A DNA stretch of 64,000 bases from an uncultured Christensenella sp. (GCA_910583995.1 CAJTYW010000006.1:1-64000), one strand, 5' to 3'; shown: positions 1-10,367, counted from the first letter of the stretch. The notes: generated by a model not told the origin, from the letters alone. Program-made: numbers and translations.

Positions 1-187
1 ACCCACAGCCCACTTCTCTTTACCAAAATTTTATCTATGTTTTACATTTCGTAAGACAATATCTTTCTAAAATTTTCATTTTTCTTTCTCCTTTTAATTT
101 TTTGTTTTAGTTACGCTATAGTATTTGTCCCAATTTTCCACTCAAAAATCCAAGAAATCGCATTAAATAACTTTTTTTATAAAAACG
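1..187. other. Window-edge intergenic DNA
   Basis: This AT-rich stretch lies downstream of the last ABC transporter gene. The only thing of note is a 14-codon minus-strand reading frame (79 down to 35, MKILERYCLTKCKT) preceded by a good AAAAGGAGAAAG ribosome binding site. It may be a tiny peptide gene or the broken start of a gene that continues outside the window. I cannot support more than that. Confidence 0.3.
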
Positions 188-2806
188 TTATTTTTTTAAT
201 TTTTGGAAAGCTTTGCGTAGATTTTTGTTATTAATACTGACAAGGCTTATTACTAAACTTGATATGTTGATAACAAGTATTGCAAATATTGTAAAAATCC
301 AAGATGCGGCATCTAAATAAAATACTGAAAACATATTTGCAAATCCGCTTGTACCGGAAACAAATATATTAATCAAATAAATTAATAGGCTGCCTAATAA
401 TAAACCAAACAACATTTGCAAGGCGATAAGTACTACACTGAATATACCATATATTCTTAAAAAATCATAAGTTTTTGCACCTAAAGATTTTAAAATTAGT
501 AATTCTTTTGCCTTTGTTTTTACAACATCGAAATAAAATATTACTATAATACCGACAGCCATCAAAACTGTAACTATCATAAGTGGTACACAAATATATT
601 GCTGACAAACATAAACAATCCCAAAATCACTTGATTTAGTGATAGGACAATTTTTGATTGAGTACTCCACATAACAATTGGTACCAGTCCCCAACGAACT
701 ATGAATATACTTTTCAAAGCTTTTGTTGAGATTTTTTAAGCTACTTGCTGAAATATGATGTGCTACTATCAATCTTTTATTTGAAAATTTTGGTACAACA
801 CTAAATTCAGCATAATTTTGCTCGCTTACGATTATAGTATTATTTGCATTTCCTATGTTATCCACTACTTTTGCAATAGTAATGTCCTTTGTCAAAAATG
901 TTTTATCAGGGAAATAAATCGAATTACCGATTGTTGCCATTCCGACTATACTTGTAGGGATTGTATCGCCTTCTTTAACTTCTCTCGTTCCGCTATTACC
1001 CAAAATAAACGCATTTATTTTGCTTAATGTATTTTTATCTATAATTATCTCGTCTTTTTTTAGTAAAAACGATTTAATTTCTTCTTGAAGATTATAATAA
1101 TCAATTACTGCACTTGTTAGTGGCGCGTAATTAAAATAATAATCACTATTCTGAGTGCCATAGCAATTTTCAAGAGTAAATTTAACATTTGAATTTACGC
1201 CCGAAAAGTGTCCCCAGTTTTCCTTTGCAGCACCACTCTTGATTATAAGATTTATAAGTGGATTTGTATTATACTCGCTTTCTATAATTGCTTTTATATT
1301 CTCAGCTTCTTTACCTGTAAAATCGTCAATACTTTCACTTTTTAAACTACTATCCAAACTATTTCTATCGTCAAATACTCCGCATATTTTTACGCCGAAA
1401 ATCGATACTATTTCACTATTATTCAACAAATTATCTTTTAAAAACTCAATTTGATAACTATCACTTCCGATATCGACTGCAAAATTTTTATAATAAATTA
1501 AATAGTCATAATAAGTTTTTGAAATTGCGATTTCATTAGTCTCTGTAGGTAACTTCCCAAGTATGATATCTGTACCAATATCATGTGGATTATCTGTAAA
1601 TACTGCGTTGTTGATATTGCTTAAACTTGCCTTAGCAAAATAGCCGGCTTGTTTTATACTGTCATTTGTAGGATACAAATTTTCAAACCCATTTGCAATA
1701 ACTTCGCCACTTGCAATGTCATAAAAGTTAAGGTCACAATCATTCAACATTTCGTCAAATTTTTGCATAACATCATAAGAAATTATGTAATCATTTTTTT
1801 CTATCGTAGGTTTAATTGCAAATATCTTTTGACCTTCCATTGAATTTATAGCTTTTGCCATAGTCTTATCTATTGTTGCAAATGTCATTGCACAAGACAA
1901 TGTCATAAAAGCCATCAAAATAATCATCACTATACTCAAAAATATTTTTTTAATAATATCTTTGTTTATTAATGCAATGCTTAATCCCAAAACAGACTTA
2001 CCGCTTAATATGGACTTTTTATGTCCGCTATTTGTGTTGTTATGTGAGAAAAAACTATTAACCTTTTTGCTTTTTACAGCATTTTGCAAACGCAAAATTT
2101 CTTCGATTTCTTCGTCTTCTGTCGTTTTTTCTACTTGTTCAATCTCTACATAATTTAAAGATTGCCCTTTATTATCGTGCGTTATTTTGCCGTCTGAAAT
2201 AGTTATAATTCTATCTGCCCAAATTGCAATATTTTCGTCGTGTGATACTACTACCACCAATTTACTACCTGCAAGCTTACGCAAAATATTGTAAACATTA
2301 ACAGAATTATTGCTATCCAAATTGCCTGTAGGTTCGTCTGCAAAAATTACTTTTGGCTTTCTGACTAAAGCCCTTGCTATGGCTACTCTTTGCATTTGCC
2401 CGCTGGATAGTGAATATACTTTTTCGTCAAGCAATTCGTCAATCCCCAAATCTTTTGCTATTTCAATTACAAAATCGTAATCAATCTTGCAACTTGCAAG
2501 TTCGTGACCAATCATTATATTTTGATAAACTGTTAAATTGTCAATCAACTTAAAATCTTGATATATGTATGCAAAATCTTGAATTAATAGCTCTTGAGCT
2601 AAATCTTTATAATTTTTGTCATTATATTTAATCTCGCCACTTGATAAAGCATCATTATTTGACAGCACATTAAGTAAAGTTGATTTACCTGAGCCACTTG
2701 CCCCAGTAATCGCAACCATTCCGACTGAAGGCAATTCAAAACTTACATTGTCTAATGCCAATGTGCCGTTTTCGTATATTTTGCTCGCATTTTCAACTTT
2801 AATCAT
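188..2806 (-). CDS. Fused ABC transporter ATPase-permease (MacB/FtsX type), copy 2
   Basis: This is a membrane ABC transporter with its ATPase at the N-terminus and an FtsX-type permease at the C-terminus. The ATPase has Walker A GASGSGKST (residues 35-43), an LSSGQ signature (about 133-137, in place of canonical LSGGQ), Walker B VIFADE and a switch His. The permease part has one membrane segment near 285-310, a large extracytoplasmic domain of about 420 residues, and three membrane segments at the C-terminus. MacB-like proteins with this layout usually move peptides or lipids out of the membrane; the substrate here is unknown. The start is set at ATG 2806, which has AGGAAA six bases upstream; the ATG seven codons earlier has no ribosome binding site. 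It is a paralogue of the 5854-8457 gene and follows a sigma-gene relic and terminator. Confidence 0.85.
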   Translation of the reverse strand: MIKVENASKIYENGTLALDNVSFELPSVGMVAITGASGSGKSTLLNVLSNNDALSSGEIKYNDKNYKDLAQELLIQDFAYIYQDFKLIDNLTVYQNIMIGHELASCKIDYDFVIEIAKDLGIDELLDEKVYSLSSGQMQRVAIARALVRKPKVIFADEPTGNLDSNNSVNVYNILRKLAGSKLVVVVSHDENIAIWADRIITISDGKITHDNKGQSLNYVEIEQVEKTTEDEEIEEILRLQNAVKSKKVNSFFSHNNTNSGHKKSILSGKSVLGLSIALINKDIIKKIFLSIVMIILMAFMTLSCAMTFATIDKTMAKAINSMEGQKIFAIKPTIEKNDYIISYDVMQKFDEMLNDCDLNFYDIASGEVIANGFENLYPTNDSIKQAGYFAKASLSNINNAVFTDNPHDIGTDIILGKLPTETNEIAISKTYYDYLIYYKNFAVDIGSDSYQIEFLKDNLLNNSEIVSIFGVKICGVFDDRNSLDSSLKSESIDDFTGKEAENIKAIIESEYNTNPLINLIIKSGAAKENWGHFSGVNSNVKFTLENCYGTQNSDYYFNYAPLTSAVIDYYNLQEEIKSFLLKKDEIIIDKNTLSKINAFILGNSGTREVKEGDTIPTSIVGMATIGNSIYFPDKTFLTKDITIAKVVDNIGNANNTIIVSEQNYAEFSVVPKFSNKRLIVAHHISASSLKNLNKSFEKYIHSSLGTGTNCYVEYSIKNCPITKSSDFGIVYVCQQYICVPLMIVTVLMAVGIIVIFYFDVVKTKAKELLILKSLGAKTYDFLRIYGIFSVVLIALQMLFGLLLGSLLIYLINIFVSGTSGFANMFSVFYLDAASWIFTIFAILVINISSLVISLVSINNKNLRKAFQKLKK

Positions 2807-2915
2807 AATTTTCCTGTGCTTACCCATAATGGCAATAATTATGCTGCAAAAATATTATCACTAACAAACAGAATTTTTAAGTATTGATAAATTATATAAC
2901 AACATTTTTTATTTT

Positions 2916-2944
2916 ATTTTATCATAATTTTATTAAAATTACAA
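2916..2944 (-). promoter_or_regulatory. Predicted sigma-A promoter for the 188-2806 gene
   Basis: On the minus strand TTGTAA (2939-2944) is followed after exactly 17 bases by TAAAAT (2916-2921). It lies about 110 bases upstream of the preferred start codon. AT-rich context makes chance matches likely, so this is only a candidate. Confidence 0.4.
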
Positions 2945-3104
2945 CAAATTCCACTTTTTTATTTCAATTAATCAATTGTACAACTAATTGCATTTAGTGC
3001 TTTTAATTAACCATACCCACTTAAAATTCTTTTATTCATATCTTTCCCCTTAAAAAATTTATTATGAAATTTTTCTCAATTTTAAATATAAGCCACTAAA
3101 AATA

Positions 3105-3140
3105 TCTTTTTGTCACACACAGCCTAAATATGTCTAAAAA
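3105..3140 (-). repeat. Conserved upstream block shared with 17975-18010
   Basis: Read on the minus strand, this segment and the one at about 17975-18010 share the pattern TTTTTAGnCATATTTnGGCT followed by GTGACAA. Both lie between a sigma-gene relic and the next gene. They are either a conserved control region or the decayed start of the gene that once followed the sigma gene. Confidence 0.45.
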
Positions 3141-3264
3141 TATTTTATTTTATTGTAACACTAAATTAATTTTAATCATTTTTAGTGTTTTTTATGAAAA
3201 ATTACCATATTTTTGATACTTTTACCATTATTTTCATTAAATTTATAGATTTTTTTGATACAAA

Positions 3265-3352
3265 ATTTTAATTCTTCTATATATAAGGGCAAATTTATTT
3301 TGATTTTGTGACACATTTTAAAAAATAATTTGTAAATTTTGTGTAAAATAAA
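3265..3352 (-). pseudogene. Relic of a sigma-factor gene 3' end (most diverged copy)
   Basis: On the minus strand this segment matches the tail of the intact sigma gene at 20204-20740: TTTACAAATTA, then TGTCACAAAATCAAAAT, then GCCCTT, then a degraded AGAAG ribosome binding site. The better preserved copies at 11621-11705 and 18140-18220 make the relationship clear. The rest of the gene is missing, and a terminator lies immediately upstream of the relic. Confidence 0.5.
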
Positions 3353-3387
3353 AAATAATGGATTTTTTTGTCTCAAATCCATTATTT
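3353..3387 (-). terminator. Rho-independent terminator after 3547-4626
   Basis: A perfect 13-bp inverted repeat (AAATAATGGATTT at 3353-3365, AAATCCATTATTT at 3375-3387) with a 9-base loop lies 160 bases beyond the stop of the upstream permease gene. On the minus strand it is followed by a T-rich tract. Confidence 0.7.
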
Positions 3388-3546
3388 AAAATAGTTTTTA
3401 TTATGAAATTTTATATATAAAGTTACAATTACTTTTATACAGTTATTTTTTGTTATTACAGCACTATTGTATTAATTTAGTACCGATTTTCAGCGTTAAA
3501 TTTTATAAAAATTGTTTATCTCTAGCTGAATTGGCAACAACTAAAA

Positions 3547-4626
3547 CTACTCAATATTATTTGCGGATAAGGCTTTAAGCGGTTCAAACTTAACAAACTT
3601 TATAAAGCCAAACGCAGTGCTAAACAAATAAAGAACTGCAGATATACCTACTCCAATAAAGTATGATACCCAACTTAATGTATTTTCTGTTGTCGCAATC
3701 ATAATTGATGCACAAAATAGCGATGCTGCAAATGTTACTGCAAAAATAACAAGCAATTTAATAAGTTCGGTAACAACAATGTCAGACCATTTTGCACCAT
3801 AAATAATCATTATACCACTGCGTTTTGTCATTTTATCTACTGAAAAATAATAGTTTGCAGCTAAAGCAATTATTAACAAAACAAATAAACTGCCCGACCA
3901 ATAAAGTACGCTATCGTTTGAGTAAGTATATTTGCCACTTTCGTTTAAAGTTCTTACCGTTTGGGCTTCCGCACCTAAGCTTTTGTAATAATCCGCTGAA
4001 AAATAAGATATCATAAGCCCGTTTGTTACATTTGCATAATCGGGTATATCATCGTATATTAAAAAACCGTGTGAAATATTATCGCTAAGTTCTGCACTAT
4101 GATATGAAAAGTGATAATATTCCTTATCTGTAAACCCAATAATTTTTAAATCTCTTGTATACTCGTAAACTCCTTTATTGCAAGTGACTTTTACTATATC
4201 GCCTATTTCATACAATTTTTTATAATTGTAGGGAGCAAATGCTTCCCTATAATTACCTTGCGGTCTTGGTATAGTAAACTCGTAACCACAATTTGGCAGT
4301 GCATATAACATTTTTTCACTAACAATATTTAGCGAATAACTATTTCCTGAATCATCGTCAAAGTATCCTGCGTGTGCGATTCCCGCATAGTTTTCCATAT
4401 CAAAAGTTTCTTTTAAATCTTTATAAAACATATTAGGAAAATTAATCAAGCAATAATCAGCAATTTCTTCTGAAAAAAGCTCCAAATCTTCATTTTTTTC
4501 ATAACCGATAAGCTGCTCAATACCAATCGGCAAAATCAACATAGTGCAAAGTATACAAATAAACATTGCAAATGACAATATTGCGGTAGAAGACAAGTTG
4601 CTTTTTAAAATTTTTAACTTATTCAT
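3547..4626 (-). CDS. FtsX-type ABC permease subunit (permease B, copy 2)
   Basis: This is a 359-residue integral membrane protein. It has an N-terminal membrane segment (about 16-36), an extracytoplasmic domain to about residue 240, and three C-terminal membrane segments, the four-segment layout of FtsX/MacB permeases. It is a clear paralogue of 9228-10358 (both begin MNKLK and continue with a shared SST segment). ATG 4626 is chosen because GAGGTGG sits five bases upstream; the GTG two codons earlier is inside that binding site. It follows the 4634-5716 gene directly, so the two permeases probably form a heterodimer with an ATPase from this cluster. The substrate is unknown. Confidence 0.8.
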   Translation of the reverse strand: MNKLKILKSNLSSTAILSFAMFICILCTMLILPIGIEQLIGYEKNEDLELFSEEIADYCLINFPNMFYKDLKETFDMENYAGIAHAGYFDDDSGNSYSLNIVSEKMLYALPNCGYEFTIPRPQGNYREAFAPYNYKKLYEIGDIVKVTCNKGVYEYTRDLKIIGFTDKEYYHFSYHSAELSDNISHGFLIYDDIPDYANVTNGLMISYFSADYYKSLGAEAQTVRTLNESGKYTYSNDSVLYWSGSLFVLLIIALAANYYFSVDKMTKRSGIMIIYGAKWSDIVVTELIKLLVIFAVTFAASLFCASIMIATTENTLSWVSYFIGVGISAVLYLFSTAFGFIKFVKFEPLKALSANNIE

Positions 4627-4633
4627 ATCCACC

Positions 4634-5716
4634 TCACAAATTATACTTATTTACCGCAGGCATCGCAAACGCCCGCTTTACTACTGCAATTATAGTTACT
4701 ATCAATATGCTGACTAAAGGCGTGCCAATCAGCATTAAGTAATGTAGCCACTCAAACCCAGTAATAATTATTTTTTCAGTCATAACTATGCTCAAAATAA
4801 AATCAAAAAGCACACCTAAACCAATTGCCAAAACTGCCATTAGCATTGTTTCAATTGTCATTGTGACAGCCAGCATTGTAGGACTGCACCCTAATGTTTT
4901 GTATGTCGCATATTTTTTGTTATTGCACTTTAGCCAGTACACTAATATTGTTGTTGATGCAACCATTCCTATAAGCAACATTGCCAAAACTACAATAAAG
5001 CTACCTGCTAATGGTATAGTTGCAGTATTATCCCTTTTGCAGCCAAATTTAATTATTTTCCAGTACACTTTGTCAGTATCTGTTCGGGACAGACCGCTAA
5101 CACCACCAGTAACTTTACTCTCTTTTGTTTTTCCAGTAAACATATCATAGACATAAGAAGATGAATACCAATTTTCCACATTAGTATTGTAAGGAACATA
5201 TAAACCATAGCTTCCCATAACAATATCTATTACTTCAAAATCTATCCCAAAAATATTAAAAATATCACCCTTTTCAATACCTAACTCTTTGGCATACCCT
5301 TCACCAATTTCGCAAACATTTCCTTTTCCAGCTATCTCTTCCTTTTTAAATTTTGTAAAAGATACCGCTATAGAGTCCAATTTTGCAGAAGTACCATTTG
5401 CTTTAATATCGCAGTTATATTGCATAATGCTAACAGTCCAACGCATTGAATCTGTTGCATTTAATTCCTTTTCTATTTTCTCTAAACTTTCAAAAAAAGC
5501 TGTTTTTTCATTTTTAAACTTATCTGCTTTCATAGTAAAGGATAATCTTGCTTCCTGAGAATACGCACTTTTAATATCACTTGCAGCAAATCTTGACGGA
5601 AGACTACAACAACAGGTCATTGCAAAAAATATAAGAATAAGCAGGCTAAACGCAATCGGTTTATTTACAATCGACTGCTTTACGCTATTAAAAATAAACA
5701 AAATTTTATTTTTCAT
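4634..5716 (-). CDS. FtsX-type ABC permease subunit (permease A, copy 2)
   Basis: This 360-residue membrane protein opens with a short cytoplasmic stretch and a membrane segment (about 20-40). About 190 extracytoplasmic residues follow, then three hydrophobic segments in the last 130 residues. It is paralogous to 10368-11459: both begin with MKNK and share the motif KQSIVNKP. An AAGGGGA binding site precedes ATG 5716. It is paired with permease B downstream and follows the fused transporter at 5854-8457. Its partner ATPase is not encoded next to it, unlike in the copy 1 module, where a free ATPase gene follows permease B. Confidence 0.8.
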   Translation of the reverse strand: MKNKILFIFNSVKQSIVNKPIAFSLLILIFFAMTCCCSLPSRFAASDIKSAYSQEARLSFTMKADKFKNEKTAFFESLEKIEKELNATDSMRWTVSIMQYNCDIKANGTSAKLDSIAVSFTKFKKEEIAGKGNVCEIGEGYAKELGIEKGDIFNIFGIDFEVIDIVMGSYGLYVPYNTNVENWYSSSYVYDMFTGKTKESKVTGGVSGLSRTDTDKVYWKIIKFGCKRDNTATIPLAGSFIVVLAMLLIGMVASTTILVYWLKCNNKKYATYKTLGCSPTMLAVTMTIETMLMAVLAIGLGVLFDFILSIVMTEKIIITGFEWLHYLMLIGTPLVSILIVTIIAVVKRAFAMPAVNKYNL

Positions 5717-5853
5717 ACTATGCTATCCCCTTTAAAATCAAGCCGCAAGTTTTATAAAACTAATAAAACAATTACAATATTTTATTTTAAATTTCCGTAT
5801 ATCCAATCAGTTAAACTATCTGAGCCATTATATATTTACTTGTTAAAATGTTA

Positions 5854-8457
5854 TTATTTTTTTTGTTTTTGGAACAATTTTCTATAATTCTTACCGCATA
5901 ATTTTTTCATATTGTACCAAATTATTCCGCCACTAACAGCAACTACAACAAATGCCATTAGTAAAATGCTAAGCGGACTAACATAAAAATATTTAACAAA
6001 AGTACTTGCGTGAAGCAGCTTTGTCCACATTTTATTTAAGCCATAAATCAACCCTACGCCTGCAAGGCAACCAATTATCAATTGAACAGCTAATATAACC
6101 AGCGCTACACCTGCAAACAAATTCCACAAATCGTTTGGCTTTGCACCCAATGTCCGCAAAATTAAAAGTTCTTTGCCTTTTCCATTTACCATATCAGAAA
6201 TTAGCACCACTAAAAGCAAACCAAACGAAATTGTTGCAAGCACAATTAACGGCAGTGCAATACAAAACCTTGCCAAATCTGTAATATCGTTGTCATACTC
6301 GTAATTACCATTATACTTTGGCATACCATACTCTACGCAGAAATCTCCGTGTTGCCAGTCATTTGCAACGATTTCTGACAATTTAGGGGAAAGCTCGGTA
6401 TAAATGAAGTTTCTAAGTTCCTTCATAAACTTAGGAGTAAAAACTTCACTTTTAATTGCATATTGTTCCACGCCATCAAAATAAGGATTAACATACTCGT
6501 CAAATAGTTCTTCATTTATAACTATATCGTTTCTATACCTATTGGTATTTTCAAAAATATCAAAAATGCCTTTTACTTTAAAAGTCAAATTTGACTTAAA
6601 AGTTTCATCGACTCTAAAAAATCCTGTTGAATAATCATTTCTTACCAAATCAAAAGTAAGCGTATCCCCAACTGAAAGGGTTCTATCACTATTCCACTCA
6701 TAATAACTTTTAAATGAGCTACTCACATAAATTTCGTCTTTTGCTAAATCATCTTTAAGCCAATCATAGTCATAATAATATTTTTTAACATTGCTATTGT
6801 TAGCACAAAAGTCATAAAAATAACCACTCATAAATCCTAAACCATACGAAGGATTGTAAAGACAAATTTTAGATATTCCCGAATTAAGAGACTGATTATC
6901 TTTTAACGCAGCCTTAGGACGAATAATTGTAAATGGCAAATCATTATATAAATAAAGCTCAAAATAGTCAGGGCAATTTACAAACTCTATATCGTTTTTG
7001 TCATCAAACACGCCTGTTATTTTTACTCTAAATTCTTTTATGTAATCTCCTATCAAAGCACGCTCGCCAAAATCTACAATCTCACCTTCGGCATTTTTAA
7101 ACTTTTTTATATCCTTAAAATAGTTATACATTGATTTTGATATAACAATCTCGTCCTGCCCTTCGCTGTTGATTTTAGGAGCTTCACCCATTAACATTTT
7201 AACGCCTATGTCTTTCATATCATCTGCGTATAAAGTATTGTTATAAGTAATTGGCACTTTGTCTTCTTCACTAGCAGAAACAGGGCGAATTTTATTAAAC
7301 ATATAGTGTAAAACACTCTCATTTGTAACTGGCACCATATCCGTACCCGTCTTTTGCTTTACAAAATCCTGAATTTTGCCATACTCTTCTGGGCTTAAAT
7401 TATAGTTTCTGGAATAAATGTTCATTGTCACCAATGGTACATCATTTTGTTTCATAACTCTACAAAACATACTCTCTTGAGAAGAAAACACCATCGCCGA
7501 TGTAAAAAATATTGCAGCAAGCATAATAATTGTAAACACAAACAAAACAACTTTTTTTGCAATATCTTTGTTATTAAAAGCAATAGTCAAACCAATTGTA
7601 CTATTTAATGACAACCCTTGCTTTTTGCGTGCTTTGTTTTTGCCTTTTGTGTATGAAAAAACACTTTTACTTCCGATTTTTGAAGGTTTATTCTTCTTTT
7701 TCGGTTTAATGCTTATTGTATTATTTTTGTTTTTATCTTCGCCTAAATCTAACCTTTCAGTTGTATTATTTAGTTCCCGCAAAGCCTTTTCAGCTATAAT
7801 TTTGTTATATTCTTCACCTGTACAATCGTTTATTACCTTACCGTTTTGTGTTTCAATTACTCTATCTGCATAATTAGCAATTGCTTTGTCGTGCGATACT
7901 ATTACAACCAAAATATCTTTGGATAATTCCTTTAGAATTTGATACACATTTTCTGAATTTTGGCTATCCAAGTTACCTGTAGGCTCGTCTGCAAATATAA
8001 CCTTTGGTTTTTTGACTAATGCTCTTGCTATAGCGACCCTTTGCATTTGTCCGCCAGATAAGGCAAACACTTTTTCATCAAGTATTTGTGTGAGTCCCAA
8101 TTTATTTGCAACACTTAATATGTAATCATTGTCAATATCTTTAGTTGCCAGTTCTTGTCCAATCTTTATGTTCTGGTATACTGTAAGATTTTCTATCAAC
8201 TTGTAGTCTTGATAAATCATTGCAAAGTCTTTTAACAAAATGTCTTTTGTATAGTCGCTGTACCGCTTGTCATTATAAATCAATTCACCTTTTGAAAGCA
8301 AATCATTGTTTGACAACAAATTAAGCAAAGTTGACTTTCCTGAGCCGCTACTACCTACAATAGCAACCATTCCGCAAGACGGAAACTCTAGCGACACATT
8401 ACGCACCGCTACAGTCCCATTCTCATAAACTTTGTAAATGTTTGCTAGCTTTATCAT
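5854..8457 (-). CDS. Fused ABC transporter ATPase-permease (MacB/FtsX type), copy 1
   Basis: This protein (867 residues) couples an N-terminal ABC ATPase to an FtsX permease. Visible motifs are Walker A GSSGSGKST (35-43), the Q-loop in MIYQDYK, an LSGGQ signature, Walker B VIFADE and the switch His in VSHD. A Lys-rich linker (about 235-275) leads to a membrane segment near 290-315, a large outer domain, and three C-terminal membrane segments. ATG 8457 is preferred, with a GGGGGG binding site four bases upstream; a TTG four codons earlier lies within that site. It is homologous to 188-2806 along its length. It sits between the free ATPase gene and the second permease pair. The role is probably peptide or lipid export or resistance; the substrate cannot be read from sequence. 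Confidence 0.85.
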   Translation of the reverse strand: MIKLANIYKVYENGTVAVRNVSLEFPSCGMVAIVGSSGSGKSTLLNLLSNNDLLSKGELIYNDKRYSDYTKDILLKDFAMIYQDYKLIENLTVYQNIKIGQELATKDIDNDYILSVANKLGLTQILDEKVFALSGGQMQRVAIARALVKKPKVIFADEPTGNLDSQNSENVYQILKELSKDILVVIVSHDKAIANYADRVIETQNGKVINDCTGEEYNKIIAEKALRELNNTTERLDLGEDKNKNNTISIKPKKKNKPSKIGSKSVFSYTKGKNKARKKQGLSLNSTIGLTIAFNNKDIAKKVVLFVFTIIMLAAIFFTSAMVFSSQESMFCRVMKQNDVPLVTMNIYSRNYNLSPEEYGKIQDFVKQKTGTDMVPVTNESVLHYMFNKIRPVSASEEDKVPITYNNTLYADDMKDIGVKMLMGEAPKINSEGQDEIVISKSMYNYFKDIKKFKNAEGEIVDFGERALIGDYIKEFRVKITGVFDDKNDIEFVNCPDYFELYLYNDLPFTIIRPKAALKDNQSLNSGISKICLYNPSYGLGFMSGYFYDFCANNSNVKKYYYDYDWLKDDLAKDEIYVSSSFKSYYEWNSDRTLSVGDTLTFDLVRNDYSTGFFRVDETFKSNLTFKVKGIFDIFENTNRYRNDIVINEELFDEYVNPYFDGVEQYAIKSEVFTPKFMKELRNFIYTELSPKLSEIVANDWQHGDFCVEYGMPKYNGNYEYDNDITDLARFCIALPLIVLATISFGLLLVVLISDMVNGKGKELLILRTLGAKPNDLWNLFAGVALVILAVQLIIGCLAGVGLIYGLNKMWTKLLHASTFVKYFYVSPLSILLMAFVVVAVSGGIIWYNMKKLCGKNYRKLFQKQKK

Positions 8458-8491
8458 TTTTCCCCCCAATATCCAAACAAATGTTTGTTAT

Positions 8492-9178
8492 TTACATTGT
8501 AGATTGTTCAACTATTTTTCCGTCGACAATATGTACTATCCTATCCAGTTTATTTGCAACATTTTGGTCGTGTGTTACTACAATTATTGTGTTTCCCTTT
8601 TGTTGCAATTCCTTTAACACACTAATTATCTCGTTTGCAGTTGTACTATCCAAGGCACTTGTAGGCTCGTCTGCCAAAATAATTTCCGGGGCGTTAACCA
8701 TTGCTCTTGCTATGGCTACCCTTTGCTTTTGTCCGCCAGACAAATCACGTACTTTAGTGTTTTTTAAATTAAAAATCTTCAATTTATTAAGCACTGTTTC
8801 TATTCTGTCTTTTTGTTCACTTGGCTTGTATTTTTTACTAAAAAGCAGTGGTATGCGAACATTATTCATAACCTTATCGCTCTCTATTAGTCCATAAGAC
8901 TGCAGTATAAACCCAAACATATTATTTCTTATTTCTGCAAGCTCGGTTGCATTTTTTGAGTTTATATTTACGCCGTCAAGCAAATACTCCCCGCTTGTTG
9001 ATTTATCTAAACAACCTATTATATTAAGCAAAGTGGACTTACCAGACCCCGATACACCCATAATGGCAATTGAATCGCCCTTGTTAATAACCAAATCAAC
9101 ACCACGCAATGCGTGTACTTCGTTTGGCTTTCCGTTGTTATATTTTTTGTTTATTTCTTTTAAATTAATTATCTCCAT
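8492..9178 (-). CDS. ABC transporter ATPase (LolD/MacB family)
   Basis: This 228-residue stand-alone ATPase has Walker A GVSGSGKST (41-49), a Q-loop near Q93, LSGGQ (146-150), Walker B IILADE (166-171) and the switch His at 203. That full set predicts an active enzyme. Its family energises FtsX-type permeases such as the pair encoded immediately upstream (9228-11459). An AAGGGGAG binding site lies two bases from ATG 9178. The intergenic sequence just upstream (about 9197-9215, with TTTAGTACCGATTTT on the plus strand) recurs after permease B copy 2 at 3476-3490, where no ATPase follows. That suggests the second module lost this gene. Confidence 0.88.
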   Translation of the reverse strand: MEIINLKEINKKYNNGKPNEVHALRGVDLVINKGDSIAIMGVSGSGKSTLLNIIGCLDKSTSGEYLLDGVNINSKNATELAEIRNNMFGFILQSYGLIESDKVMNNVRIPLLFSKKYKPSEQKDRIETVLNKLKIFNLKNTKVRDLSGGQKQRVAIARAMVNAPEIILADEPTSALDSTTANEIISVLKELQQKGNTIIVVTHDQNVANKLDRIVHIVDGKIVEQSTM

Positions 9179-9227
9179 AACTCCCCTTTTTAAATTTAGT
9201 ACCGATTTTTGGCAAAATTTTGTTTAT

Positions 9228-10358
9228 TTAATCTACATTGCTGTTAGATAACGCTTTTAACGGATTAAATTTTACTAGCTTAATAAGCCCAAATGATATA
9301 CTACTAAAATAAATTGCAAACATTATTGCCGAACACTTGAAAAATGTTTTCCAGTCTACAATAGCATCAAAGTCATACTCACCCTTTTTTAAAATAATCA
9401 TTGCAATTACAAAAGCAGAAATTGCAAACGCAAATATAAATAAAAGTAACATTTTAATAAATTCAACCAAAACTATATCTGAGCGTTTACCACCATAAAT
9501 AAACATTATCCCGCTTCTTTTAATCAGCCTATCTTGAGTAAAATAATAATTTGCCGCTATAACTATTGCAAACAATATTATTGTAGATATACACCAATAC
9601 AAAAAACTATCATTTACCTCTGATGTTCTTTGCAAATCATTTAACTCTTTGAATGTTCTGCAATTCGCACCTAATTCTCTGTAATATTCGGCAGACTTAT
9701 CCGACATCATCATACCGCCATTTACTTTAGCATACTTTGGTATATCGTCATAAATTAAAAAGCTATTATATATACCATATTCTGTTATCATTGAATTTGT
9801 AATCGCATTTGAAATATTATAATATGGCTTATCAGTATACCCTATAATTTCAATCATTTGCTCATACCCATACTCATCGCCTTCGTAACAACTTATAGGA
9901 TATTTTTTACCTATTTCGTACTTTTCTCTTAACCCATAAGGAGCAAAAGCTTGTTTGTAACCTTTAGGTTTTGTCTTTTTAAAATCATATCCTAATGACG
10001 GAAGATTTGTAACCATTTTTTCACTTACAAATTCACAACTAAAATATTTTTCGTGATAAGGATTAGAATAATCTGTTAAACCGCCATAACTTGCAATACC
10101 TGCAAAATTTTCCATATCAAAAACTGTGCTTAATTCCTTATAATTATTTTTAACGCTAAGTTCAGAAAAATCAAAGCTTATTAAGCAATAATCTTTTAAA
10201 TTGTTATCATAAATATCTATATCACCCTTTATCCTTGCTATAGAAGGATAATATGAAATTGAAAAAAGCACCATTGTACAAGCAACTACAACAAACAAAG
10301 CTAAAGATAAAAACCAAGTAGATGAAATATTAATTTTTAACATTTTTAATTTATTCAT
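9228..10358 (-). CDS. FtsX-type ABC permease subunit (permease B, copy 1)
   Basis: This 376-residue membrane protein has an N-terminal membrane segment, an outer domain of about 220 residues and three C-terminal membrane segments. It is the paralogue of 3547-4626. The start is placed at ATG 10358 because AGGTG lies six bases upstream and the resulting MNKLKMLK matches its paralogue. An ATG two codons earlier is also possible. The upstream permease A gene ends at 10368, so translation is probably coupled. The ATPase at 8492-9178 is the likely partner. Confidence 0.8.
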   Translation of the reverse strand: MNKLKMLKINISSTWFLSLALFVVVACTMVLFSISYYPSIARIKGDIDIYDNNLKDYCLISFDFSELSVKNNYKELSTVFDMENFAGIASYGGLTDYSNPYHEKYFSCEFVSEKMVTNLPSLGYDFKKTKPKGYKQAFAPYGLREKYEIGKKYPISCYEGDEYGYEQMIEIIGYTDKPYYNISNAITNSMITEYGIYNSFLIYDDIPKYAKVNGGMMMSDKSAEYYRELGANCRTFKELNDLQRTSEVNDSFLYWCISTIILFAIVIAANYYFTQDRLIKRSGIMFIYGGKRSDIVLVEFIKMLLLFIFAFAISAFVIAMIILKKGEYDFDAIVDWKTFFKCSAIMFAIYFSSISFGLIKLVKFNPLKALSNSNVD

Positions 10359-10367
10359 ACACATCAC

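Noticed and set aside
35..79. 14-codon minus-strand frame with a good binding site considered as a leader peptide or RiPP precursor
   Set aside because: Too short and at the window edge; no modification enzymes nearby.
3182..3382. 66-residue minus-strand reading frame with many Lys and Ile
   Set aside because: It runs through a terminator hairpin and a sigma-gene relic and has no ribosome binding site.
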